The notes beneath the pieces are model-generated. The model saw nothing but the letters and a program-made list of their open reading frames with translations, had not been told where the DNA came from and did not search any database. This document shows, piece after piece, positions 1-12,139 of a DNA stretch of 64,000 bases (its first letter is position 1; every line of letters starts with the position of its first letter). Origin of the DNA: Channa striata (Eukaryota; Chordata; Actinopteri; Anabantiformes; Channidae); NCBI GenBank assembly GCA_033026295.1, contig CM065175.1, positions 14,955,837 through 15,019,836 on the forward strand, read 5' to 3'. The position numbers and the translations under genes were made by a program.

Positions 1-2209
1 AAAAGCTGCCTTGACTTCTTCAGCTTGTGGTGGCACCATACATAACAGGGACATCCAGAGTCTGGACAAGGTTTCATAAATTCAGAACTTCTCAGGAACC
101 AACAGGTAATGTAGCTCCACACAGCTGTAACCGGCTTCCTCCACTAATATCTCTGTAAATGAAATGGCAGTGACTGTACCCTGAGGCACACCGGTAACTC
201 AGACAAAAGCTTTAAATGATCAACATTGTATTTGATCAAGTTCCTTCCCTGTGCTTCCATGAGAAATGAAATATACTGTTTGCAAAAGGCTTGAAACTGT
301 TATGTTCTTAATTTTCTCACTGCACAGGAAAGGCTGGAATGGTCTGTAGCTGCTAAAGGGGGAGGAATTTCAATTCCAGTCTGTTCTCTGGCTATTACTG
401 TATTTACTCTAATACCTCTTTATCCAGTCTTTCTGTCTTACAATGTATACAGCAACAAAGAAACTCAACAGTAAACTTAACAGTGTAGATGTAGTCTGCT
501 GTGTGTTGGGCACCAATGGTGAAAATGACTTTGCCGATATAAGCTGATAATTTTCATAAGCTACTGTATGAGTCGCAGTGCCAAGGGAGACGTTTTCTCA
601 ACCACACTTAGATGTAGTCAGGTGTCGTAAAGTGATTCTTCTGCAAAAGCAAATGAATGATAAAGACTGTTATTACATTTTGTCCGCATGCTTGTGATAC
701 TGTGCTAATGAGTGCGTAAAGCTTTCACTTTGTCATTCTTTTGTAAATCATTGCATTCATCAGCATAGCAGGTGTCTTAAGAAAAGTCAGTTTTGCTCTG
801 GCTAGAGTGTAGCTAGCTACAGTATGTATGATACAACTAATCATATAGTGATGAAATGTGCCATGCACAAAGCTGAAATATGTTGGAAACTATGTTGAAT
901 GTTGTGCCTGTGCTGCCGTGCTATATCATGTACTGTTTATGCACAAAATCCTGAACATAAAATGCATGTGATAAAGTACTGTAAGGCTTTATGGAATATA
1001 TATAATTCACTGTGACTTGGATAGTAACGTTTAATTTTGTTTCATTATTCTGGTATGGTTTATACAGTAGTTGTGAAATTTTTTCAGAAGAACTGAAAAT
1101 AAAATGAGAATTTAAACTTCTGTGTTACACTTTGGTGAGGTTGTAAGCAGCTTCTCTTTCCGACTGCTCTGAGCAAATGGTGACAGTTATTGGGAGCTTT
1201 GCAAAAAAAAAAGCAAAGAAGAAAAAGCCAGTAGACAGTGATAAAGATGCTATTGATTTCAGGGCTGAGCTCTCATGGTGAAAAAAGCTTGTGTCTATCA
1301 GGAGGAAAAAAAAGAAGCTGTCAGCAGCTCCTTGCAAAGTGCTGTTCTAGACTAACAGACTACAGTGAACTCTTGCTGCTGTCTCAGACATGGAAATGAA
1401 TTTTAAGCTTTTCATTCTGTCTTGATAAAGCCCCTCGGAGTTTAGACTGTGCCTGCAGATGAGACGGTGATAGAGGTCAGGGACGGGCAACCGGCCAGTG
1501 TTGCAGCAGAGATGTTTGAGCCTAGATGCATCCATATAACTCTATTAGCGTGCTGTATTTCTTTTCTAAATTACATCAGGACAATTTGCCCGCTGAGATG
1601 TCCAAGTAAAAGCTTACCTGGGTGTATTTATCCAATCATGTGCATTCCCCTGACCAGGCCAATCTGATTTGTATCACAGATGTCCCAATACAGCACTAAA
1701 TGTCACTGGGGATACAGTGGGCAACTTGATTGTACCGACTCTGTAATGAAAAGATCTGCTGGGTGCACAGAAGGATCCCCCAAGTCAGGTTTTCAATTTA
1801 GAGCTTCAATTTCAAACAGTTTTCTTGTTTTAAGTTGCTCTAAAAATAATTAAGTTAATAAAAAGAAATCCAGCAAAAGTGGTTATATTAGTGCAGGTCG
1901 GCTGGTATAGTGTTACAGCTGTGGCACTAGACAGGAAACAGGCAGTGACCCAGCTGCTGACCCAAGCCAAGTAACAATCCCTGGCCCCATAGGGAGGAAT
2001 TATTGGCACGCAGTATGCAATGGTTCTGGCAGAGAACATGCTACTGCTGCACATACAACAATATTAATTTAAGGTAATGTTGTTTAGACTAACAACTGTG
2101 CAGAATTAACCTGCTACTTACTGAAGTTACATGTCAACTGAGAGACATCATGCCCTAATAAACAGAGATTTGGCTTTTGTGACTGACTTGACAACAGCAC
2201 TGGACACAC
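1..2209. other. Left flank without recognisable coding exon
   Basis: No exon of a recognisable protein was found on either strand. The first 1.1 kb is AT-rich, free of long ORFs and ends near an AATAAA at 1098-1103, so it could be the 3' UTR of a plus-strand gene lying to the left. That is only an inference from composition. From about 1110 to 2209 I see nothing beyond short chance ORFs. In human the gene beyond PLEKHA8 is MTURN, but no MTURN coding sequence is visible here. Confidence 0.3.
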
Positions 2210-3888
2210 ACAAAGACAATTACACTTTTTTATTACTCAAAAATCAAAGAGCATCTTATGTACATTCATAAAAAAAGAAAAAAAACAGTTTAGTTTATAT
2301 TATTACAATAGCATATTTTCAGGATTAACATCTGACCTTATCCAAAAGGGAAATGGCCGACCTAACATCTATCCACCTGTTGCAAATGACTTATGTAATA
2401 TGCAAGAGTTTTTACTGTATGTATTCCTAAAAACTCAAAAGTAAAATTAGAATAAAGTAAAAAAAAAAAGTTTGTCTTCAAATAGCCCTATGAGGATGTT
2501 CTTGCTTTGTTCAAATGGCTCAGTGAATGTACGACCAAAATGGCCAGGCGGTTTCTTACCGCCATTTTTAAAAAAATCATAATGTTTGTGTACGGCTGGT
2601 AACGACAATCAAGAACAACATGACAGTGCATGGACGAGAAATCTAGAGAGCAGTTTTGCTGAAGGTTACTGTTCGATAATAACAGCGATGAAGGAGAAGC
2701 AGTGTATTTAACATCATTAAATACACTGCATTTAATCTTTCCACTTGAGGATTTTAATCTACTTGGTTAATTCAAGACCCTGGCCTATACTAAGGTTTCC
2801 ATTGGCACCTATGTTACTTAATACACCATGCAGTCAGTAAACATGCTCTATGGATAATAGGGTCCATACATACATACACAAAAACTAGAAATGATCTCAA
2901 AGACATTAATGTGATCCTTTTAACTTAAAATATAATAAATAGAAACTGAAAACGCATAATAGTATAGGCTTGTGCAGAGGGTGTCCACATAAATATTCAG
3001 CAGTTGTCAGTAGTCCAACAGCTACGCCATGTTATTGTGGGTTGTGGTACTGTAGGCAGCAGAGGCTAAAGCCATTCATGTGACAGCTCCTTTTTGGTCC
3101 CATAGAAAGTCTCTAGAGCAAAAGCTTCTAGCGCACTGGCAATGTAAATTCAAACCATACCTTGTTAAAATGCACAATTTCATTACAGGGCAGGAAATAA
3201 ATTAAATGTTGACCACAATTTCCACTAAATTACAACAGTCAGTGCAAGGAAAAATGTTCATGGAGTACACTAAAAGTTAGCCCAGTATGTAATTCTGTTA
3301 CAATACATATATCGGGCTTTGTTACAATCAGATACTGTTTGTCAAAATAGAGCTTTGCCATCACACACTGTTTCATGAATCCAAGGAAACGGGAAAATTG
3401 ATTTCAAAATGTCTTTGTATTCTGATCATCAGTAATCCGCCAGGGAAGCAGGAAGCCAAATACCCTGTGGTAATGTATGTTAAAACATGTAGTACTTAAC
3501 AAGCCACAACACAGTGACAAAATGTGCACCGGAAACAAATGTCACCCTGAATAATTATGGTTGGAGTCTGCATAATAGGGCTTAATACCTCAACACGGTC
3601 AATGGTCTTGTGAACAAGACCAGGAAACAATATTTCTACACACGTCTCAATTGTTAAAACTCGCTTTGCCTCTTGGTGGCCCCTAAGTACAGACAATAAT
3701 TCCTTCTTCAAACCTTAAACCCTCCCGGTCGTAGAGTTTAAGAAACACTGGAAACACCTCACACTGACACAGGAAACGCTCACATTATTTTGTACATAAG
3801 ATACACCGGGTCCCTGGCACCTTCTTTCGACAGCACTACTCTGCCCCTGCATTCAGGTTCGGTCCTTCATATCTCTCTATTCCAAGTT
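2210..3888 (-). other. PLEKHA8: PLEKHA8 3' untranslated region
   Basis: This is the stretch downstream of the PLEKHA8 stop codon (minus strand, stop at 3891-3889). It has no credible ORF. A minus-strand AATAAA (read as TTTATT at 2229-2234) sits about 1.65 kb after the stop and is the most plausible poly(A) signal, so the transcript probably ends near 2210. An alternative nearer signal cannot be excluded without transcript data. Confidence 0.55.
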
Positions 3889-6800
3889 TCACACGACCTC
3901 ATCCGACTCCAGGTTGTATTCCTCATACAGGGCATCCAGGATGGCCAGCTGTGTCGCCATGGCAGGAAGGTACAATCCCAGGTCCTTATGCATGCCCCTG
4001 GTGAAACCCGTCTTCAGCTCGTCGCCTTCTCTTGACACTAAGGCAGCGGTGAAACTTTGATAAGACGGGGCAGCTCTCAGGGCCAACTGAGGAAAAAAGG
4101 TTCAAACATTCCGTATATTAAGTGACAATGCAAGCAAGGCTGAATATCGAACACTAACAAGATAGAAAAGGTGTAAGTAAGGAATACACACAGCAAATAC
4201 TCCTCGTACAACCCATCCGTGGTACTGTCGAAGTGTCTTTCCATAGGCGTTATCTGGGTAGGAGAAGACACAGATCATGAGGAAAAGCACTTCACTTCAT
4301 GAGTTTGTGTGGGACTTTGCTCACTTAGTGCTCCCTGGATGTCTTGTTCTCCTCTGTTGACCTCTGACAGAAACTCCTTGAGGAACTTTAGGCCTCGTCT
4401 GAGCCACAGCAGAGCCTCAGTAGCCGAGTTGCGCACCTGGGCAACATCTGTCTGGACTTCATGCAGCACTATAGACTGTAGTGTGGGAAAGCTGTCAGGC
4501 TCTGACATCAGCTTCTGGTGAATTTTCTACAGGGATAAAATACAGAGCGATGCATTTACATAGGTCTCACATAAATCTTTGTACTGCTGATCCTACTACT
4601 GAACAACAATCATTGTTATTCTGAGCAATGTAAGAATTACGCATTTAAAAAAAAAAACATTATCTATGTAATGCAGTAGCACTACTTGTGGCTCAGGCCG
4701 CTGTTCTACTTGATTTCCAACTATCTCTGCCCCACCCACTTCTGACTGAACACAACTGACCCAGGAAATCAGCAGTGGCTAGTTAAAACACAAGGTAGTG
4801 GCTTCTCAGGAACTGATGTAAAGCTAACAAAGCAAGACTAAAGATATTAATAAATGTAATACAATAAAGCAGCAGCATACAATAATGTAGCCTTGTATAT
4901 AAAGGAAAGAAATATCTCCCTGATGACCAAAAGGAGTTTATTTTGTAAATACAATGCATGGAATATTTTCAGAACTATTTTTAAAGCAAGTTTTACAGAA
5001 CAATCTTTATTGTGCTGATAAAAAAAAAGTATTTCTTATCAAAACCTTGTTCACTTACCTTGATATTTCCAACAAAATCCATTTTAACAGGTGCAAACAC
5101 CGTAGAGCCCAGTTTGTCTGAGAAGAGACAAGCCATTATTTGTCAAATCATTTATTGTTGTTTTATTAAGTACAGATTCTTAGTTTTGCGTAGTTTTTTG
5201 AAGAGGTATATGATATTGTTGTTTTTGGATTATTTTAATAATTAATCCCACGTAACAAGTTAAGAGAAGATGTTTAAAGTATAAGATCTAAAATAATTTT
5301 TCTGAATTTGTTCTGAAGTTATTGCATAATTTTTCTTCCAAGTCAGTATTTAGTGTATTTGAAAATGTATTTTTTTGCGATTCATTCAAACTTCAGAGAT
5401 GGCTTACATCTCACCTCACTTTAGGCATGTTGAATAATATGAAACTACACTGAACACTAGAGATAAATCTGCAAATCTCTAATGGTAGATGACTCCTGAT
5501 GACCAGTGTGAGGATGAAATGTGAACTCATAATATACACCGTTTTTTATGAATTCTACCTTTACAAAGCTTTAATTTCTTCGTTTTAGGTTGAAACTGTC
5601 AGAAGTGATCATTTTATAATTTTTTTCATTATTGTGGTCAAAGTGGGTAGTGGACTCATACTGGAGTATTATAAGAAGAGGTGGTTTTAATGTTTTGGCC
5701 ACCATCTATTTTAAATAGGGTTGACAGTTGACACTTATGTTCGACACTTTTAGCCTAAAAACTGAGAAATTAAACCAGTGTAAAAGTAAAATTCATGGCA
5801 GAGCCACTGTATTGTAATACATAAAATAGCACAGGAAGCCATAATGTTATGCCTGATCGGTGTATGCATCCACTGAAAGACATAAAAGATGAAACATAAA
5901 AAAAAAAAAAGCAAGGGAGAAAATGTCCATCTTATTCATTACACCACAAATGACAGAATGCACAAAAAGGAAAAAAAACTCAAAAACGAGTCTTAGTTTT
6001 CTTATTAAAGTTAGTTGTAAAGGGTGAAATGACTGTAGATTTAATTTGGCATATGACAAAAAGGAACCCAGTGGCAAGTTAAGATGAAGAGAGACGGAAA
6101 GGGACTGTCCTACCTAATACAGGCACTATTGCATAGCATGAGTCCAAAAACTCTTGTGTAGGGATACCATTGTCGTCGTCCAGTCTTATATCACTAAATC
6201 TAAAAAAAGTAGAACAGATTCAAACAGGAGAATATATTAGACGCAAATATGCTATTTTAATTTTTATTTGATAAAATCAAACAGAAAAAGAGAGGTTTAC
6301 AAACATCAAAGCCAAGTTGGAGAAATGACTGACACACTGTCATGCAATTTTAGGCCTGACGGAACCTCAAACTTTTCTGCTACCATGTCTACAACCAAAC
6401 ATAGTTGTTTTTGTCAATGTCAAGTCTGAAATTGTCCCACTAGTTTTAGGAGACAATTTCCAAAACAAACATACTATAATCCTCATCTTACAGGTAAATA
6501 CTGAATGAAAGACACAAATATGTCCTTTATTTGTTATATAATATTAACCTCAAAACATACAATTACAGAAATGATTCATACTGTTTACTTGTTCAGTAAC
6601 TCACTTCAAGGTTCTAAATAAGAGAAAGTGAAATATGCTCAAAATACAGACTGAAATGTTAAAAAAAATTACAAACCCAAGTATCAGAAGAGGGCCTCTC
6701 TGTGTCATGTGATCAAGAGAGAACACACTTATATAAAACACTTCATGACATCTTGATTCAGTTCAAATGTTCTAAACTGCTATTAATTTATGATCTAAAA

Positions 6801-9800
6801 CACAGTAATACAATATATAGAGAATATATTTTCACCAACAACTATAGTTCTGTCAAAAAAAAATGCAGCAGTGCCTCAAGGACTAAAACCTACATACTGT
6901 ATAGCTTTAATTGATTATTCTAAGGACTGTAATAGTGAAAAATCAGAGCTGAGCAGACAAATTCATGGAGTAACTAAAGGATATGACCTTCGACAGTTGC
7001 ATTTTCATACCTGTGACTCATTGTGCTGAAGAAAGTTTCCACCTGCTCTGTGTCTTCAGGCTCTGTTGACTCTCTGGGAGTCTTGCCCTCGTGTTGAGCC
7101 TTGTTATAGTCTGGAGCATCTTTCTGTAGGTGCCGAGTCTGGACAGAGGTTTCTTCCTCATTGTTGTTGTCATGCCCTTGACTTTGGTCCACTTTGTGCT
7201 TCTCCTCTTGTTTTATTTCCTTTTGATCTTCAGCTACATGTTCCTCATTCTCCTCTTGATCATAGTGTTCAATATCAGAAGTGTTGTGGGTAGTGCGTAG
7301 AGTAGTATCAACACGCTCCTTGTAAACTGAGCTGTTGCCATTGGCATCTGTGTCTGTAAGAAACACAAGGCAAACACATTAACATATCTATCGTTAAATG
7401 CATAAAGCCCCATTTTCATCTGGCATAGTGTAGAAAATTGTGAAAGTAATAGTACACAGCTATAATGTTACTTGTTCAATTTAACAACTGGCAAGGTAGG
7501 CGGATGTAATCCTCACCACTTGTGACAATCTTCAAGTACCTTTATGATAAATTTTGTTTTAAGTAACACTGCACTGACCTCTATCTATTCAAAGGTTCCA
7601 GTATGACACCCATTCACACAAACGGGTGCGGTAAAGATGTGATTGGTGTCAGTTGTGGCCACACCTAATTTAGCATTGTGATTGTACTGCATAGTGTGAG
7701 CACAGAGCCTGCAGCAACTACGAGAAGCTCTGTTTTATTTTTTTATTCTATAAGATTAATAGCTTATAGCAGTTTAAACACAGTACAACAAAACATTTTT
7801 TAAGTCATTCATATCTCATATAAGTCCGTCAATTTATCAAACAATTGAGCTCACTTTTTTTTGTCCTAAATTCAACATTTTCTTAAATATCTTGAACTTT
7901 GTTTACTGGCATTAAGAACAGGTCGTTTCTCAACCAAAGTAATACCCCAACATTAACACCCTCTGGTGGTTTTAACGTTCGTTGGAAAGGTATCAGCACA
8001 GGTACTCTGACTAGTTTGTCGCTATGCAGCCCGAACTGTAGCAGGCTGTGGTGTTCACAGACACCTTAAATAACTTAAATTTGTCCCATGTTGATCTCCG
8101 TCTGCCTTAACATAAAAGGACACGTCTTTGCTGGGCTTATAAAGTTACAACTTTGCTTAAAATTATGTTTTTGTTGTTTTTGTCACTTGTGTTTACAGTA
8201 AGATGGTACATGTGTTATGGATATTCTACAGAAAATACATTTGAATACACTGGCCTTATTTTTCCTCCCCAGTAGTGGTTTCTGTGTAAAAGCTTTGCCA
8301 CTGCTAAGAGCAATGGAATAATGTAACCGAGCACCTATCACTGTCTGCGCACTAAAAAGGCAATAATCCATCCACATCAGTTCAGATGATGTATTCACAA
8401 CAAACAGACCCCCTTTAAGCTGTGTGGCATTTCTGGAATGCAGTAATGGTTTTCAATTCCTTGATCTCTGCAGCATGTAAAGTGTGTGATCCAGGAGTTG
8501 AGACACCTGACTTGCCTGATCGGGAAGGATGGTGTTCAGGTCTGTCTGGTTCATCTGGTCGCTGTGTTCCAGAGTCAAGGGTCTGTTTGTCATGTGCTTC
8601 TCCCGAGGTTTCAGCCAAATCTCTCCATCTGGAATAAATTAAAGCACACTGTGTCTTTAAACTCAGGAATTAAATTCTTTGGGGTATTTTTAATTAGCGA
8701 CTATGTCTGTTCCCAAAGAAATGTAATGCAAATAATATGTCAACAGCAGAATATAAAAAATGTATTTCATTTGAGCAGTACTACGACTTTATGTATGAAT
8801 GTGACGACATAGTGTGTGTGTGTGTATAAATTTATATAAAATCAACCTACTTTTCTCCAACGGTCTGATTCAAATGGTTTACAGGTTTAACCTAGCAGAG
8901 AAAAATAAGGAGAATTTGAATTTATTTTAAGAACAATGACAAACTCTGATTATTTGCAGGGTTAGTGACAAAAATGTACCTTCTGAGGTTTGATGGCTGC
9001 TACTGGAGGAGATCCTGGTGGACTCTGGGTTGCCATATCTGTGCTGAATGTTCGATTTGCAATCTGCATGCATTCCTCAAGAGTTTTAAGGAAAGTGGTG
9101 CATGTAGACTTTACCATGTTTCCAGTATCTATTTCTGTCTGTAAAAAGACACAAACTCATTAACTAACACTATGACATATACAAACACTAACTTAAGCAT
9201 CTATACAGATAAGAATGGTAACAAACTCTGCTCTATAAGTTTTTAAAAATCGTATATGTAATAGCATTTGCGGCCTGTCTTGTCTTGTAGTTTATCGTCT
9301 TGCTAATTGCAAATGGGCTACCTTATGCTGCAATTTCAAACCAGCAACATTGAAACGCACCCAAACCTTAACCTTACCTCTGTTGCATTTCCTAGCTCAT
9401 CATTGTCCTTGATCTTGTTGACTTGTTGGAGAAGAAGGTCACAGTACAATCTGAGTTCAGACATCTTAGTTTTCAGTGCCTCTGTGCTCTCCTGGAGTTC
9501 TGGAATAGCAACAACCAATGACTTTGGGAAGGCAATGACAATATTTCAGAGCAGCTTTTAGCTGTGTGAGTGCAATCTGACACTGTCAGATTTGGGCGCT
9601 ATGGCACACAAATACCTTTTTCTCTCTTTGTTCGATTGTCTGTTAGGCAAGCTTTGGCTGTTCCCAGTGCCACCAGCCATTTCTGCCTCTCTGCTGCATT
9701 GATGGCTCTGAGGTAAAAGTACTGCTCCCCTGGTATGGTCAGGTCGACTCGAGTAGAGTCAGAGGAATGAACTAACAGAAGCAAACAAGGAGATATGCTT

Positions 9801-10529
9801 GTTAGAACCCCGGCAAAAAAGAAAAAAACTTACCCAGCCAAAGTTGTAAAATTAAAAAAGGGTACAGGACGAGGTGAGCCACACCAACCTTGGATTTCAC
9901 AAACGGAAATTTTAATGCTGCCCTTACAACCTTTCCAGGCATCCTCTTGGGAATCATAGTACGACAGCGTTCCTCCATCCAGCACAAACCAACGAGGCTG
10001 CCAACCTAAAAAATAATAATCACATGAAAAAACTTCACTGCTAACATGATGCTATTTAGATAAATACTGTGGCTTTACAGAAATGAAAATTACACGAGCA
10101 AATCTATAGTCTTATCTTTATCAAGCCCCAGGAACTTGGGAGTTCGTCCTCACGTTACGTTAGCAAAAAAAAAAAACTAATGAGTTAAGTCAGATTATAA
10201 AGACAGATGATGGGAACTATCTAAGCTAAACAAACCAACGTTACAGCGGCTGCTTAGGACTTCAAAAATGAGGTTAGCGTCTTAACAGCTAATTTAGTAA
10301 AGTCAAACGCAGGCTAGTTAATCTACAGTGATGCGGAGTTGAAAGCTAGCGGTAGCTAACGTTAGCTTGCCCGCTGATTAACATGATCACAAACTCCATA
10401 CAAGTGCGCTGTGACGTTGTCATGCTAGCTAGCTGCCTCAATGCGAGCACTAAGACGTAAAACACGCAATGACCGTGCGCTCAACTTACCACTTATGTAA
10501 TTCGTCCATTTATACAGTATTCCTTCCAT
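3889..10529 (-). CDS. PLEKHA8: PLEKHA8 (FAPP2): PH and glycolipid-transfer domain protein
   Basis: Moves glucosylceramide at the trans-Golgi; the PH domain binds PI4P. Thirteen exons (5' to 3', minus strand): 10529-10490, 10005-9889, 9771-9616, 9499-9378, 9138-8980, 8891-8851, 8628-8507, 7353-7011, 6199-6114, 5117-5059, 4526-4325, 4253-4192, 4086-3889. All joins have GT donors and AG acceptors with matching phase, giving 568 aa. The PH domain is at about residues 1-95 (starts MEGILYKWTNYIS; Lys7 and Arg18 match the PI4P-contacting residues of FAPP proteins). A coiled segment follows at about 105-145 and a long acidic linker at about 200-366. The GLTP fold runs from about 370 to the C-terminal ESDEVV. 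GLTP headgroup residues are present as Asp409, Asn413, Lys416, Trp456 and His494. The linker exon 7353-7011 is Glu/Asp/Gln-rich and ends near ETFFSTMS, an FFAT-like candidate for VAP binding (inference). Human FAPP2 is about 519 aa; the extra length is in the linker. The exon 7 donor at 8507 was chosen by phase and is the least certain join. Confidence 0.95.
5531..5866 (-). mobile_element. Non-autonomous DNA transposon copy (MITE), copy 1
   Basis: A roughly 335-bp element in a PLEKHA8 intron. The right end reads CATAATGTTATGCCTGATCG then GTGTATGC; the left end starts ATATACACCG, the inverted terminal sequence, though the next bases are eroded. Internal blocks (an attcatggcag...ccactgtattg block and a cctaaaaactgag block) are shared with the element at 25198-25489, in the opposite orientation. 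It has no coding capacity. I recognise the terminal sequence as recurrent in fish genomes but cannot assign the superfamily with certainty. Confidence 0.6.
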
Positions 10530-11013
10530 TATTTAATAATGCGTTTTCGCTGTTCATTCCTTGTTTATCATAGCAAGATATGATGCACAGCTGATTGCAG
10601 CGACTCCATCGGGCCCCGAGTGTGATTCGTGGAGCAACGTCTAAGACTTTACATTTCAGCTACGTAGGGAAAAGTGCGTAAACTTTTTCAGGAATACTGT
10701 GCTAAGCGATCACGAGAAACGATAACGACGATCCACCCACCTACGTCAGAGGTATTTAAGTTGTGTGGGTGTGGTATATGGTGATTGACACACACGTAAA
10801 TCAATAACGTGACAGAACATACACTAGGGCGGGGCTTCTGGAATATTGTAGCCAATTGTGGACGGAGGGCAGACAACTTAACAGTGACTCCGTTTTTGCT
10901 GAAGCTGGTTGCCACGTATTTGGCATCCGTGCCATGTATTTATTTTTATCTACTGTATTTTACATAAAGACTTCAATTAGTTTGTTTGTGTAAGTGAGCC
11001 ATTTTCTGTCAAA
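10530..11013. promoter_or_regulatory. Bidirectional promoter of PLEKHA8 and FKBP14
   Basis: Only 484 bp separate the two start codons of these divergently transcribed genes. The interval contains a GC box (GGGCGGGGC, 10827-10835), a CCAAT box (10852-10856) and a TGACGT half-site on the minus strand (10743-10748), with several CpGs. There is no convincing TATA box for either gene. As far as I know the head-to-head arrangement is the same in human. The TGACGT half-site could respond to CREB/ATF6-type factors, which would suit the ER chaperone FKBP14, but that is inference. Confidence 0.7.
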
Positions 11014-12139
11014 ATGATTCTTTATTCTGTTTGTTTTATATTGCCTTCACTGTTTGTGTTTGCCGCTGGTGGGAAACTTCCCGAGCCAGAAGTGAAAATT
11101 GAAGTTATAGATAAACCCTTAATGTGTTACCGCAAATCAAAATATGGAGATATGCTTCTGGTTCATTACGACGGATTCTTGGAGAGTAATGGCACCATGT
11201 TTCATTCCAGGTAACTTCTCTCTACAAACTGCAATCATGCATGCATTGCTGTGTAATAAATTCACATACATTAATAAATGTTTCCCTTTGTCTTAACTCA
11301 GATGTAAAAATCATTACCTCATACTGTATAATAAACACGTGCTATTTAAGTATGTGCCGTTCTGCTTTCAGAACTCAATATATCATCATTTGACATCTGA
11401 AAGTCCATTATTGTGCAGTTTTGAGTGTTCTGGGTATGTTTTTGTCAAATAAATCTGTGATGATCTCTCTTGGCAGCCGCAAACATGGTGATAAAAAGCC
11501 AGTATGGTTCACTCTTGGGATTCGAGAGGCGCTTAAGGGTTGGGATAAAGGTCTACAGGACATGTGCACAGGAGAGCGCAGGAAGCTGACCATCCCTCCA
11601 TCACTGGCATATGGCAAGGAAGGAAAAGGTGCAGTAACAGACTATTTGAAAAGGAAAAATCCAGTACCCATATGTATGTTACTGTACATCAAGTCTTTTT
11701 GTACTTTAATTGTAACTTATTTGTCCTTTTTTTTTATATTTGTTTGTTTACAGGTCAGATCCCTCCAGGCAGTACCCTAATATTTGACATCGAGCTCATG
11801 GATATCCAAAATGGTCCCAGATCTCATGAGTCTTTCCGAGAGATGGATCTTAATGATGACTGGAAGCTTTCCAGAGAAGAGGTACTGCTTTTTAAAGGAA
11901 AACGATTTACTCTCTTCTGCTTATAAATACATATTTTGGTACAATTTCTGAAATTCCCAATTTTTTTCTTTGTTCCACAGGTGAAAGAGTATCTGAAGAA
12001 GGAATTTGAGAAACATGGATACTCACCTAATGACACACATCACGAGGTCATGGTAGATGACATCTTCAAAAATGAGGATGAAGATAAAGATGGTTTTATA
12101 TCTACAAGGGAATTCATCTACCAACATGATGAGCTCTAA
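11014..12139 (+). CDS. FKBP14: FKBP14: ER peptidyl-prolyl isomerase with EF-hands
   Basis: An ER-lumenal FKBP that accelerates proline isomerisation in procollagens. Four exons: 11014-11210, 11477-11628, 11754-11881, 11981-12139; all GT-AG and in phase. They give 211 aa, the length of human FKBP14. Domains in order: a cleavable signal peptide (about 1-18, hydrophobic SVCFILPSLFVFAA core); an FKBP domain (about 25-135, including VWFTLGIREALKGWD and LTIPPSLAYGKEGKG); EF-hand 1 with calcium loop Asp148-Glu159; EF-hand 2 with loop Asp192-Glu203; and the C-terminal ER retrieval signal HDEL (208-211). The ATG at 11014 is the only start that keeps the signal peptide. It shares a promoter with PLEKHA8. 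Nothing is missing or broken. Confidence 0.97.
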
